Assembly: GCA_017439715.1 (NCBI GenBank)
Contig: JAFSIR010000024.1
Coordinates: forward strand, 1-63,292
DNA length: 63,292 nt
Direction: 5' to 3'
Source: Clostridia bacterium
Lineage (GTDB): Bacteria; Bacillota; Clostridia; Christensenellales; QAND01
Positions 8,971 through 16,993 of this stretch are shown piece after piece. Each line of letters begins with the position of its first letter. The first letter of the stretch is position 1. Under the pieces are notes generated by a model. The model ran no database searches, was not told the origin of the DNA, and saw only the letters and a program-made list of their open reading frames with translations. The position numbers were made by a program, and so were the translations under genes.

Positions 8971-9513
8971 TTAGCGTTTTTTGGCTATTTGCGCGGCGAT
9001 CTGCGCCGCCATGGCGCTGATCCGGGCCTCCCTTTCACAGGCGCGGTATATGGCCGCGCAGGCACGCGCATCTTCGCACGCATCGTGATGCACAAAGGGG
9101 AACGGCACAAGATCAGCAAGCGCGGCAAGCGCATAGCTTTTGCGCCCCGGGAAAGTTTTGCGTGCCAGGCGCACCGTGCACACCTGCGTAAAACTCGGCA
9201 CCGGAATGCCCCGCTGTGCCGCCGCCGCGCGAATATGCGAAAAATCAAACGGTGCGTTGTGCGCTGCCACCGTTGCGTTCTCAATATAGCCGAACAGCTG
9301 TGTCAGCACCGTATCCAACGTTGGCGCGCCGATCACATCACGCGGCAGAATGCCGTGCACCGCGATGCACCGCGCATCAAACAGCGTTTGCGGATCGCAC
9401 AGCGTGTTCATCACCGTTTCGATCCCGTGCTCTGTGATGCGGCATAGGCCCAACGCACAGATGCTTCCCTTTTCGCCTGACGCCGTTTCCACATCAAGCG
9501 CAAAAACAGCCAT
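8971..9513 (-). CDS. DEDDh-family 3'-5' exonuclease (DnaQ/epsilon-like)
   Basis: A 180-residue exonuclease domain and nothing else. The first acidic motif is FALDVET (Asp7, Glu9), the second HNAPFDF, and the last HDACEDARACA supplies the His and Asp of the DEDDh class. Such stand-alone domains act in DNA proofreading or repair, or on RNA; the substrate is unknown. Its ATG overlaps the stop of the upstream HD-domain gene by one base (TAATG), so translation is probably coupled. The shared transcript suggests a joint nucleic-acid role, which is inference. Confidence 0.85.
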   Translation of the reverse strand: MAVFALDVETASGEKGSICALGLCRITEHGIETVMNTLCDPQTLFDARCIAVHGILPRDVIGAPTLDTVLTQLFGYIENATVAAHNAPFDFSHIRAAAAQRGIPVPSFTQVCTVRLARKTFPGRKSYALAALADLVPFPFVHHDACEDARACAAIYRACEREARISAMAAQIAAQIAKKR

Positions 9514-10112
9514 TAACAGCGAAAATGCGCCGCATACGTATCGGCAATGTTCAGCGCCGCACACAGCGGATACAACTCGTATGCCGCCGCCTGCGTGCGC
9601 CCGCCGATATAACTGCGCGCCGCATCATCATAGCCGCCCATATGCCAGCGGATGGCCAGCGCTTCTTCATCCGTGAGCGGAATATGCCGCATGATCAAAA
9701 ATAACGATTTTTCGCCGTGCCCGAGGGGGAAGCTGTCTTCCACAGCAAAATATTCCCGCTCTTCCCAGCGGCCCTGCTCGTTTTTCACGTTACGGGTCTT
9801 GGCTGCATAAAAATTGGTTTTGCACACATCATGCAGCAGCCCACAAATGATCAACGTGTCCTCCGATACGCCGGCAACCTGCTTGGAAAAATTGTGCAGC
9901 AGTTTATGCACTTCCAGGCTATGCATCAAAAGCCCGCCATAGATTGCGCCATGATGCTGCGTGCTGGCCGGCGCAGTGAAAAAATCCGTTTCCGTGTCCA
10001 GCCATGACAAAAGCGCTTCTACGCCCGGCCGATCGACCGAGCGCAGCAGCGCACAAAATTCGTCTTTGAGCGCCTGCAGCTTATCTGCAGGCAAACTCGG
10101 CATAGATGCCAT
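9513..10112 (-). CDS. HD-domain hydrolase
   Basis: A 199-residue protein with an HD metal-dependent phosphohydrolase fold. His64 in LLMHSLEV and the His94-Asp95 pair in GLLHDVCK form the core metal site, with further histidines in the GHGEKS and IRWHMGG segments. It resembles the catalytic portion of YhaM-type exoribonucleases and phage-associated HD proteins but lacks an N-terminal OB domain. Coupling with a 3'-5' exonuclease gene favours a nucleotide or nucleic-acid substrate. The start has a GGAGAA site; Met4 (10103) is an alternative. Confidence 0.75.
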   Translation of the reverse strand: MASMPSLPADKLQALKDEFCALLRSVDRPGVEALLSWLDTETDFFTAPASTQHHGAIYGGLLMHSLEVHKLLHNFSKQVAGVSEDTLIICGLLHDVCKTNFYAAKTRNVKNEQGRWEEREYFAVEDSFPLGHGEKSLFLIMRHIPLTDEEALAIRWHMGGYDDAARSYIGGRTQAAAYELYPLCAALNIADTYAAHFRC

Positions 10113-10129
10113 GTGTTCTCCTTGCCCCG

Positions 10130-13100
10130 TTATTTCACAACGGTTTCGATCTTAGTATAATTGGCGTTTACGTAGCAGATCACACCGTAGAAATCGATCT
10201 TCACCCATTCTCCGGTAGTGCCTTTGTATACAAACGATGCGTTTTTATCCGCCGTGCCCTGCACACCGCCGGACGTAGAGGCCGCATTGCGCACGGTAAC
10301 AGAACTACTTACGTTTACAATATACACGTTCTGCGTTGTGGCCGTGGTTGTCTCCTGGCGGGAAACGCTCTTGGCCATATATGCCGTGTTACCGTTATAG
10401 TAGATCTTGTAAAAATCTCCGCTCGTGCCGAGATACACAAAGCGCGTGTTGTTGGCCGCTTTGCCGATCACCGTGCCCGAAGAGGAAGCCGAAGCGCGCA
10501 CGTTTACATAATCCGTGCAAACGGACCGAACGGTGCTCACGCCTTTTGTAAGGTCTTGCTCTGTACCATCGCTCAGCTGCACATAGGATTTGCTCACATA
10601 CCCCGTCTGCCCCTGATACTCGATCTTGTACCAGCTGCTGCCGGAAGTGCCCAAATATTTATATTTATAGCCCAGCGGCGCAATGCCTAGCAAACTGCCG
10701 GAAGAAGACGCCGTTGCACGCACGTTGATAAACTCGTTGCAGTTCACGATCTTCGCCACTTTAAAATCGGTTTCCGGGGTAGGCGTGGGTGTAGCCGTCG
10801 GCAACGGAGATACCGTTCCGTCTTCAAGCAGGGCATAGGTTTTGCTTACATACGCCGTTTGCCCCTTGTAGTTGATCTTGTACCAGTTATCCACTGTGGC
10901 AAGATATTCATATGTTTCATTGCGATACGCTTTGCCAAGCGGCGTGCCCGAGGTGGACGCATTCGGCCGCACGTTCACAGAACCCGTGGCCGAGCAGTTG
11001 ATGCGCACGATCTTGCCTGTCAGTTCAGGCGTGGGCGTAGCCGTCGGCGTCGGCGTGGTGACGGGCGTCGGCGTGGTGACGGGCGAAGGGGTAGAAAGCT
11101 TTGCATAGGTTTTGCTTACATACGCGGCTTCACCATTATGGTAGATCTTATAGAAATTGCCGCTCGTTCCAAGATAGATAAAGGTGTCGTTCCGTTTCGC
11201 CGTGTGCACAATCGTACCCGAGGTGGATGCCGTTTGCCGCACGTTGACCGACCCGGAAGCCGAGCAGTTGATCGTAATGATGGAGAGTGCCTTTGTTACC
11301 GAATCGGCGCTGCCCGCCGCCACTGAGGCATAAGACTTAAGGATATAGCCCGTTTGGCCCATGTAATCAATCTGATAGAACGAACCGCTGCTGCCCAGCA
11401 CCTTGAATTTTGTGCCCAGCGGCGCAATGCCCAGCTTGGTTCCGGAAGAGGAGGCCGTGCCGCGCACGTTGATAAAATCGTTGCAGTTGATCACCGTAGC
11501 AATATTCACGCTGCCGGTCGGCGGCGTAGGGGTTGCTGTCGGGGTAGGCGTGGCCGTTGGCGTCGGGGTGGCCGTTGGCGTGGGCGTTGCCGTCGGCGTG
11601 GGCGTTGCCACCGGCGTGGGCGTTACCGTAACCGTGCTCTTCGTGCCGTAGCTCTTATATACATAGCCGGTTTTCCCGTTGAAATCGATCTTATACCAGG
11701 AGCCGCTGATGCCAAGATAGGTATACACCTCACCGTTTTTGGCCTTGCCGAGCGACACCGTGCTGCTGCTTGCACCCGAACGCACGTTCACGTAGCTGTC
11801 CGCATCACACTTGATGGTTATTATCGTGCGCTGCTCCGGCGTGGGTGTCGGCGTGGGTGTCGGCGTCGGGGTGGCCGTCGGCGTCGGGGTGGCCGTCGGC
11901 GTCGGTGTAGGCGTGGGCGTAGGCGTAGGTGTGGGTGTAGGCGTCGGTGTCACCGTGATCGTGCTCTTCGTGCCATAGTTCTTGTAAACATAGCCGGTTT
12001 TCCCGTTGAAATCGATCATGTACCAGGAGCCGCTGATGCCAAGATACGGATATACCTCGCCGTTCAGAGCTTTGCCCAGCGATACCGTGCTGCTGCTTGC
12101 GCCCGAACGCACATTCACAGAACTGCCCGCATCGCATTTGATGGTGATCACGTCCATCTCAACCGGTTCATCACCCGGCTCAGGCGTTGGCGTAGGCGTG
12201 GGGGTGGGCGTCGGCTCCACGTTCTGCGTAAGGCGCAGCGTGGCATAGGTTTTGGAAACATAGCCCGTTTTGCCGTTAAAGTTGATTTTATACCACGATC
12301 CGTTGGTGCCGAGATACGGATATACCTCACCGTTTTTGGCAGAGCCGATCACACTGTAAGATGTGCCGGCACCGGCACGCACATTGAGCGAACTGTCTAC
12401 ATTGATCACCACTTCATATTCGCCGTCAGCCACCTCATCAGAAGGAAGGGGCGGCAGCGCGGGTACCGTGGTGTCAACGGTTTCCAGTTTTGTTCCGTCA
12501 TAATAGAAGGCAAGGATCTCCTGATAGGTTTGCCCTTTGAGCGCCCGCTGCTGGGCGCCGCGCTGGCTCATGCCGATGCCGTGGCCAAAGCGCCGGTTGG
12601 TTACATCATACCCCGCTTCCAGCTGCGTTACGTTGCGCATGCGATAGCTATCGGAAAAATACGGGTGCGCGTTAACATAGCTGGTGCCTTCTTTGATCAT
12701 CAGGTCGATCGAACAATCCACCGATACATCGCCGCTGTATTTGTTCGCGGTGTCCAAAAACTGCACTTTAAGCGTTGCATTCGCCGTGGTGAACACGCGG
12801 CTGTTGCCTGTGCTGTAGCGCGGATTTCCATTGTCCAGCTTGGTCACTTCCACAATGCGGATGCTCTTGGCCGAAGCGGGCACCTTGTCGCCGATCTTGA
12901 CCAGTGCTTTATAGGCTTGCTCCTGCAGATCGTCCATCACAAGCGAAATATCTTCATAATTAAAGAGTTTTTCCGCTTTTATCAGCTCTTCTCCGCCCAC
13001 TTCCAGTTCCCCTATGGGTTCCTTGATCGCTGTGGATTTGCGCACATAACCGGTGTAGCCATTATAATCAATCTTGAAAAAGCTGCCGCTTTCCCCCGTG

Positions 13101-14116
13101 CAGGGGAACACTTCGCCCTTGAGCGCAATGCCATGCGTGCTGCTGGCCGATGTGCTCTTATACACAGACGCATTCTGCTTCACGTTTACGATACGCACCT
13201 GATACCCGCCTTCGTATCCGGCCGTGTTGGGCGCCGGGTCATACGAAGTGTTGGCCACAGCCTTCGGCACATAGAACACCTGCGACGGGCTGGCTTCATT
13301 TTCAAGGTCAAAGCTGTCGTCCTTCTGGGCAAGGTAAGGATAGGCGTTGTTCTTGGCTTCCCCGCCGCCCCAGGCGTTGCCCGGCAGCTCCGTTTGCCCG
13401 CCGTTGGAGGCAGCATAATACGCATCAATGATCTGCCCATCATACGTGAGCACCTGGCCCTTGGTCGCATCAACAGCCTCGATCACGTTGTTCAGCGTGC
13501 TCTTGTATCCGTGATACACCTGCCAGGCGGATGTGTCGCCGATCTCATAGTTGGGCTGGCTGGGATCAATATCCATAATCGCGTATCCGCGGGCCGCCAC
13601 CGCCTGCGTTTTGAGCGCTTCGAGCGGGAACGAGTTGGACATTTCATAGCCCACCACGCCGTACAGATACTGTTCCAGCGGCACAGTGTTCACGATCGCC
13701 AGATCGCCGTTCTTGATATAAAAAGACATATCACCCAGATATTCAACCGTGCCGTATTTGTTATGTTCCAGGCGAATCGTGTTCACCGTGTCGCTCTGGC
13801 AGCGCACAAAGGTGATCTTGCCGGAAAAGGTTTTGGAAATGCTGGGCCCGCTCACCTTGAGCTTCCCGCTTGAAATGCTGATCTTATATGTGCCGGGCGA
13901 AAGCACCACATCGGGCGCCTGATCCAAATAATAATTCTTGCCCAGCACGATGGACGCGCTCGTTGCTCCGTCTTTTAACGCAGAAGAAAGATATACACGA
14001 ATCTTGCTGTAATCCGTTGCTGCCTGCGCCGGTTCTGCGCTCGGCACCTGCACCATCAGGAACGCGGTGAGCACCATGCACAACGCCAACAGCAAGCTTA
14101 AACCCTTCTGTTTCAT
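10130..14116 (-). CDS. secreted SpoIID/LytB-domain protein with ten SH3b repeats
   Basis: A 1,328-residue exported cell-wall protein. Residues 1-32 form a signal peptide ending AQA. A SpoIID/LytB domain spans about 100-545, in two blocks: PLEQYLYGVVGYEMS (putative catalytic Glu158) and GHGIGMSQRGAQ near 511-522. SpoIID proteins are lytic transglycosylases acting on peptidoglycan. One SH3b domain (about 305-362) is inserted between the two blocks. Nine more SH3b domains fill 565-1328, separated by Thr-Pro linkers. SH3b domains usually bind peptidoglycan, so a wall-anchored remodelling enzyme is likely. It is much longer than a sporulation SpoIID (about 340 residues). It has its own consensus promoter. 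Confidence 0.85.
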   Translation of the reverse strand: MKQKGLSLLLALCMVLTAFLMVQVPSAEPAQAATDYSKIRVYLSSALKDGATSASIVLGKNYYLDQAPDVVLSPGTYKISISSGKLKVSGPSISKTFSGKITFVRCQSDTVNTIRLEHNKYGTVEYLGDMSFYIKNGDLAIVNTVPLEQYLYGVVGYEMSNSFPLEALKTQAVAARGYAIMDIDPSQPNYEIGDTSAWQVYHGYKSTLNNVIEAVDATKGQVLTYDGQIIDAYYAASNGGQTELPGNAWGGGEAKNNAYPYLAQKDDSFDLENEASPSQVFYVPKAVANTSYDPAPNTAGYEGGYQVRIVNVKQNASVYKSTSASSTHGIALKGEVFPCTGESGSFFKIDYNGYTGYVRKSTAIKEPIGELEVGGEELIKAEKLFNYEDISLVMDDLQEQAYKALVKIGDKVPASAKSIRIVEVTKLDNGNPRYSTGNSRVFTTANATLKVQFLDTANKYSGDVSVDCSIDLMIKEGTSYVNAHPYFSDSYRMRNVTQLEAGYDVTNRRFGHGIGMSQRGAQQRALKGQTYQEILAFYYDGTKLETVDTTVPALPPLPSDEVADGEYEVVINVDSSLNVRAGAGTSYSVIGSAKNGEVYPYLGTNGSWYKINFNGKTGYVSKTYATLRLTQNVEPTPTPTPTPTPEPGDEPVEMDVITIKCDAGSSVNVRSGASSSTVSLGKALNGEVYPYLGISGSWYMIDFNGKTGYVYKNYGTKSTITVTPTPTPTPTPTPTPTPTPTATPTPTATPTPTPTPTPTPEQRTIITIKCDADSYVNVRSGASSSTVSLGKAKNGEVYTYLGISGSWYKIDFNGKTGYVYKSYGTKSTVTVTPTPVATPTPTATPTPTATPTPTATPTPTATPTPPTGSVNIATVINCNDFINVRGTASSSGTKLGIAPLGTKFKVLGSSGSFYQIDYMGQTGYILKSYASVAAGSADSVTKALSIITINCSASGSVNVRQTASTSGTIVHTAKRNDTFIYLGTSGNFYKIYHNGEAAYVSKTYAKLSTPSPVTTPTPVTTPTPTATPTPELTGKIVRINCSATGSVNVRPNASTSGTPLGKAYRNETYEYLATVDNWYKINYKGQTAYVSKTYALLEDGTVSPLPTATPTPTPETDFKVAKIVNCNEFINVRATASSSGSLLGIAPLGYKYKYLGTSGSSWYKIEYQGQTGYVSKSYVQLSDGTEQDLTKGVSTVRSVCTDYVNVRASASSSGTVIGKAANNTRFVYLGTSGDFYKIYYNGNTAYMAKSVSRQETTTATTQNVYIVNVSSSVTVRNAASTSGGVQGTADKNASFVYKGTTGEWVKIDFYGVICYVNANYTKIETVVK
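11020..12215 (-). repeat. tracts coding for Thr-Pro linkers
   Basis: Blocks of a 6-base repeat (GGCGTN-type on the plus strand) lie at about 11025-11092, 11520-11632, 11838-11955 and 12178-12214. They encode alternating Thr-Pro linkers between SH3b domains. Such tracts can expand or contract by slippage. Confidence 0.8.
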
Positions 14117-14183
14117 GTAATCTCCTCCTGTTGATAGAACAATAAAACAAGCCTATCGGCCCATAATCCTAATAATTTTGCTT

Positions 14184-14212
14184 ATCATAACATTTTCGTA
14201 ATAATTTGTCAA
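14184..14212 (-). promoter_or_regulatory. promoter of the SpoIID/SH3b gene
   Basis: TTGACA (14212-14207) and TATGAT (14189-14184), 17-base spacer, minus strand. An AGGAGGAG ribosome site lies just before the ATG at 14116. Confidence 0.75.
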
Positions 14213-14235
14213 TATAGGCACGTAGAACGCCGTTG

Positions 14236-14264
14236 TTGGCAAAGGACAAAAAATCATGTAAAAT
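14236..14264 (+). promoter_or_regulatory. promoter of the DUF3842 gene
   Basis: TTGGCA (14236-14241) and TAAAAT (14259-14264), 17-base spacer. The gene starts 30 bases downstream. Confidence 0.65.
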
Positions 14265-14294
14265 AAGCTTGTTTAAGCACCGGGAGGGATACGC

Positions 14295-14708
14295 ATGGAT
14301 ATCGGAGTTGTAGACGGACAAGGCGGCGGTGTGGGGCGCGCCATCATCACGGCGCTGCGCGAGCGGCTGCCTGAAGCAAACATCATTGCGCTGGGCACCA
14401 ATGCTGTGGCCACCGCGGCCATGCTGCGCGCCGGCGCGAACGAGGGCGCCACAGGGGAAAACGCCATTGTTGTTACCGCGCCGCGATGTAACCTTTTGCT
14501 GGGCCCCATCGGGCTTGTGCTGGCCAACGCCATGCTGGGCGAAGTTACGCCCCGCATCGCCGAAGCCATCGGCAGCAGCACAACGATGAAGATCCTCATC
14601 CCCATCCAGAAAGCAAACGTGCGCGTGGCAGGACTGGAAAATGCCTCTCTGCCGGCGCTGATATCGCAGGCAGTGGAAATGGCCGCTGCTTTCGCGGAAA
14701 ACGCCTAA
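14295..14708 (+). CDS. DUF3842 family protein
   Basis: A 137-residue protein matching the DUF3842 pattern found widely in Clostridia. It opens MDIGVVDGQGGGVGR, a glycine-rich loop after a beta strand as in a Rossmann-like nucleotide-binding start. A NAIVVTAPRCNLLLGP segment follows near 56-71, and the C-terminal half is helical. No membrane segment or signal is present. The biochemical function is unknown. The ATG follows GGGAGGG. The gene is monocistronic between its own promoter and a strong terminator. Confidence 0.8.
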   Translation: MDIGVVDGQGGGVGRAIITALRERLPEANIIALGTNAVATAAMLRAGANEGATGENAIVVTAPRCNLLLGPIGLVLANAMLGEVTPRIAEAIGSSTTMKILIPIQKANVRVAGLENASLPALISQAVEMAAAFAENA

Positions 14709-14715
14709 AACCTAA

Positions 14716-14751
14716 AAAGGCCGGAGAACAGCTGTTCTCCGGCCTTTTTTG
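14716..14751. terminator. bidirectional terminator, DUF3842 / ACT gene
   Basis: A near-perfect inverted repeat (AAGGCCGGAGAACAG / CTGTTCTCCGGCCTT) with T runs in both directions, between convergent genes. Confidence 0.85.
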
Positions 14752-15174
14752 TTATTCCATCTCAGAGTGCAGAATGGGCACGTTGTGCTCGTTGAGCACG
14801 TGCAGCGCCGCTTCCTTGTTTTCAAACCGCAGGGCGGCAAACGCCTCCTCGCCGGACACCGCTACGAACGCATACATGTATTCGATGCTGATGTTGTTGT
14901 CCCGCAGGATTGCCAGCACGCGGGACAGGCCGCCGTGCTCGTTTTTGATGCGCACAATGGTAATGCCGATCACCTTGGTGATGATGTGTTCCGCCTCCAG
15001 CACCGCCACGGCCTTATCCGTGTCAGACACGATCAGGCGCAAAATGCCATAATCGGGCGTGTCGGCCAGCACCATGGCACGGATATCAATCTGGTTGGCG
15101 CTCAGCAGCTCCGTGATCTGCGCAACTGCACCGGACTTGTTCTCCACAAATACATTCAATTGCCTGACAGCCAT
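14752..15174 (-). CDS. tandem ACT-domain protein
   Basis: A 140-residue protein made of two ACT domains (about 3-65 and 70-135). The first opens RQLNVFVENKSGAVAQI, a typical beta-alpha ACT start with the NKSG turn where amino acids bind. ACT domains sense small molecules, often amino acids. It lies 15 bases after the phenylacetate-CoA ligase gene on the same strand. Pairs of PaaK-type ligase and a two-ACT protein recur in anaerobes beside 2-oxoacid:ferredoxin oxidoreductases for aromatic amino acids, so a sensor role in aryl-acid metabolism is likely but inferred. The ribosome site is AAAGGAG. Confidence 0.85.
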   Translation of the reverse strand: MAVRQLNVFVENKSGAVAQITELLSANQIDIRAMVLADTPDYGILRLIVSDTDKAVAVLEAEHIITKVIGITIVRIKNEHGGLSRVLAILRDNNISIEYMYAFVAVSGEEAFAALRFENKEAALHVLNEHNVPILHSEME

Positions 15175-15189
15175 TTTCCTGCTCCTTTC

Positions 15190-16497
15190 TTAATGCAGCG
15201 TGCGCTTGTCGATCACGCGCACCGCTTTGCCTTCGCTCCGCTGGATCGATTTGGGGGCCACCAAATGCACCCGCGGCCCGATGCCTAACATCGCGCGCAG
15301 CGCCGCTTCCAGTTTTTCTTCACGCTGCACAATGCCTTTTACCGTGTCATCAAACTGATCGGGCAGCAGCTCAACATTGATATCGATCGTATCATTATGG
15401 TTCTGCCGGTCAACGAGGATCTGATAGTTGGGCGAGTAGCCTTCATTGATCAGCACCGTTTCGATCTGCGAGGGGAACACGTTCACGCCGCGGATGATCA
15501 GCATATCATCGCTGCGGCCCATGGGTTTGCACATTTTGATGTGCGTGCGCCCGCAGGGGCATTCTTCCCGCGTTAAGCGGCAAATATCACGCGTGCGATA
15601 CCGCAGCAGGGGGAAAGCTTCCTTGTCCAAGCTGGTGAACACCAGCTCACCCACGCTGCCCAGCGGCAGCACCTCGCCCGTGTCGGGATCGATGATCTCG
15701 GCAATGAAGTGATCTTCGTTGATATGCATGCCCGTTTGCGCTTCACATTCAAAGGCAACACCGGGGCCGGACAGCTCCGTGAGCCCATAAATATCATACG
15801 CTTTGATACCCAGCGATTTTTCAATATCGTGCCGCATTTCTTCCGTCCACGGCTCTGCGCCGAAAATGCCGGCCCGCAGCGTGTTCTCTTCCGGTTTGAT
15901 GCCCTGCTCGCGCAGCGATTCGCCAATATAGGCCGCATACGAAGGCGTGCAGCACAGAATGGTCGCATTCAGATCGGTCATGAACTGGATCTGCCGGTCC
16001 GTGTTGCCGGAAGACATCGGCAGCGTCATGCAGCCAACCTTATGCCCGCCGCCGTGCAGGCCCATGCCGCCGGTGAACAGGCCGTATCCGTACGCCACCT
16101 GCAAAACATCTTTTTTGCTGCCGCCAGTCGCCACAATGGCACGGGCGCAGCAATCATCCCACAGATCAATGTCATGCTGCGTGTAGTATGCGATCACGCG
16201 TTTGCCCGTTGTGCCCGAGGTGGAATGGATGCGCACGCACTCCTCCTTCGGCACGGCAAGCAACCCATCGGGGTAGGTTTCTCTCAGGTCCGCCTTGGTG
16301 ATGAAGGGCAGCTTATGCAGATCTGCGATGGAACGGATATCATCAGGCGTTACGCCCTTTTTTTCCATCAGCGCGCGGTAATACGGCACATTGTTATACA
16401 CATGGCGCACTTGTTTTACCAGTTTTTCAGACTGCAGCGCCTGAAGATCGGCCACAGGCATCGTTTCGATCTCAGGCTGATAATACCGTTTTTCCAT
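15190..16497 (-). CDS. paaK: phenylacetate--CoA ligase
   Basis: AMP-forming aryl-CoA ligase of the PaaK family, 435 residues. It activates phenylacetate (or indole/hydroxyphenyl-acetate) with ATP to an acyl-AMP and then to the CoA thioester. The P-loop-like HSTSGTTGKRV motif, the YGLTELSGPG segment and the C-terminal RSEGKAVRV segment with its likely catalytic Lys are visible. In fermenters it usually runs in the ATP-yielding direction after ferredoxin-dependent oxidation of aromatic 2-oxoacids. The start is the ATG with AAGGAG ten bases upstream; an in-frame TTG at 16518 lacks a site. That AAGGAG overlaps the stop codon of a small upstream ORF. Confidence 0.9.
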   Translation of the reverse strand: MEKRYYQPEIETMPVADLQALQSEKLVKQVRHVYNNVPYYRALMEKKGVTPDDIRSIADLHKLPFITKADLRETYPDGLLAVPKEECVRIHSTSGTTGKRVIAYYTQHDIDLWDDCCARAIVATGGSKKDVLQVAYGYGLFTGGMGLHGGGHKVGCMTLPMSSGNTDRQIQFMTDLNATILCCTPSYAAYIGESLREQGIKPEENTLRAGIFGAEPWTEEMRHDIEKSLGIKAYDIYGLTELSGPGVAFECEAQTGMHINEDHFIAEIIDPDTGEVLPLGSVGELVFTSLDKEAFPLLRYRTRDICRLTREECPCGRTHIKMCKPMGRSDDMLIIRGVNVFPSQIETVLINEGYSPNYQILVDRQNHNDTIDINVELLPDQFDDTVKGIVQREEKLEAALRAMLGIGPRVHLVAPKSIQRSEGKAVRVIDKRTLH

Positions 16498-16510
16498 TTT
16501 ATTTTTCTCC

Positions 16511-16675
16511 TTAAGCAAAATCTATCAATACATCTGTTGTATAGTGTATCTGTCGTCTGTTTATGCGGTTAAATCGGCCGCGCGCGTTGCCGTGGCTGAT
16601 CGACAACAGCCAGGCATGAACGGGCTGCAATCTGCCGTTTATGGCGCTGGTTTTATTCTCGTTTTCGGCGTGCAT
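16511..16675 (-). CDS. small ORF 2 in the paaK leader (54 aa)
   Basis: A possible 54-residue peptide, MHAENENKTS... to ...DVLIDFA, not recognised. It has a strong GGAAAGGGGGAG ribosome site placed correctly before its ATG. Its TAA stop overlaps the AAGGAG of paaK, so its translation would put ribosomes next to the paaK start. The middle is basic and polar with Trp, His, Phe and Tyr residues; there is no signal or membrane segment. It may be a leader peptide rather than a functional protein, or part of a structured RNA read by chance. Confidence 0.4.
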   Translation of the reverse strand: MHAENENKTSAINGRLQPVHAWLLSISHGNARGRFNRINRRQIHYTTDVLIDFA

Positions 16676-16697
16676 CGTTCTCCCCCTTTCCATGGAT

Positions 16698-16738
16698 GCA
16701 AACAAAAGAGCGGCTCCCTTTTTCGGGAGCCGCTCTGT
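16698..16738 (-). terminator. leader terminator B upstream of paaK
   Basis: A perfect 12-bp stem (16707-16718 with 16725-16736), 6-base loop, followed on the minus strand by TTTTGTTT. It lies between small ORF 1 and small ORF 2, about 200 bases before paaK, as in transcription attenuation. Confidence 0.8.
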
Positions 16739-16756
16739 CAGGTTCAGTTTCGCGTA

Positions 16757-16912
16757 TCAAAACGCGCCTGCTGCAGCGGTTCCCTTTCCGGTAAAGCAAA
16801 AAAAGCCGCCCATAAATCGAGCCGCTTTTGCATGCACAGAAAGGCCCGCCACGGGGCCGCAAGCGGAACGGAGAATGTCAACATTCGCGCTGTTGTGGTT
16901 ATGCATCGTCAT
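16757..16912 (-). CDS. small ORF 1 in the paaK leader (51 aa)
   Basis: A 51-residue ORF starting MTMHNHNSAN, preceded by GGAAAGGGG nine bases upstream and lying directly behind a consensus promoter. It is the first translatable ORF of the transcript. A terminator-like hairpin (16798-16830) lies inside its coding sequence and a second one just after its stop, so ribosome movement could control termination. Its composition is rich in Ala and Gly with five Phe, three of them encoded by the T-rich tract itself. No family recognised. Confidence 0.4.
   Translation of the reverse strand: MTMHNHNSANVDILRSACGPVAGLSVHAKAARFMGGFFCFTGKGTAAAGAF
16798..16830 (-). terminator. leader terminator-like hairpin A within small ORF 1
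   Basis: Minus strand AAAGCGGCTC and GGGCGGCTTT arms (one G-G mismatch, two G-U pairs) followed by a run of seven T. Its 5' arm contains GCGGCTC, which could instead pair with GAGCCGC in the 3' arm of hairpin B. Confidence 0.55.
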
Positions 16913-16943
16913 GTTTTTATTCCCCTTTCCTTAATTTGTTCTC

Positions 16944-16972
16944 ATTATAATGAGGTGATTTTTGTTTGTCAA
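16944..16972 (-). promoter_or_regulatory. perfect consensus sigma-A promoter of the paaK leader, with palindrome
   Basis: TTGACA (16972-16967) and TATAAT (16949-16944) with a 17-base spacer: a full consensus match. The -10 box is the centre of a 14-base perfect palindrome, CTCATTATAATGAG (16941-16954), which could be an operator. It lies between the end of mgtE and small ORF 1. Confidence 0.85.
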
Positions 16973-16993
16973 CACAATAATATAAAATCTTCT

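Noticed and set aside
11020-12215. CRISPR array
   Set aside because: The short repeats are in frame, encode Thr-Pro linkers and have no unique spacers.
11354-13873. 839-codon plus-strand frame opposite the SpoIID/SH3b gene
   Set aside because: Low-complexity Arg/Gly runs mirror the Thr-Pro linkers; there is no start signal.
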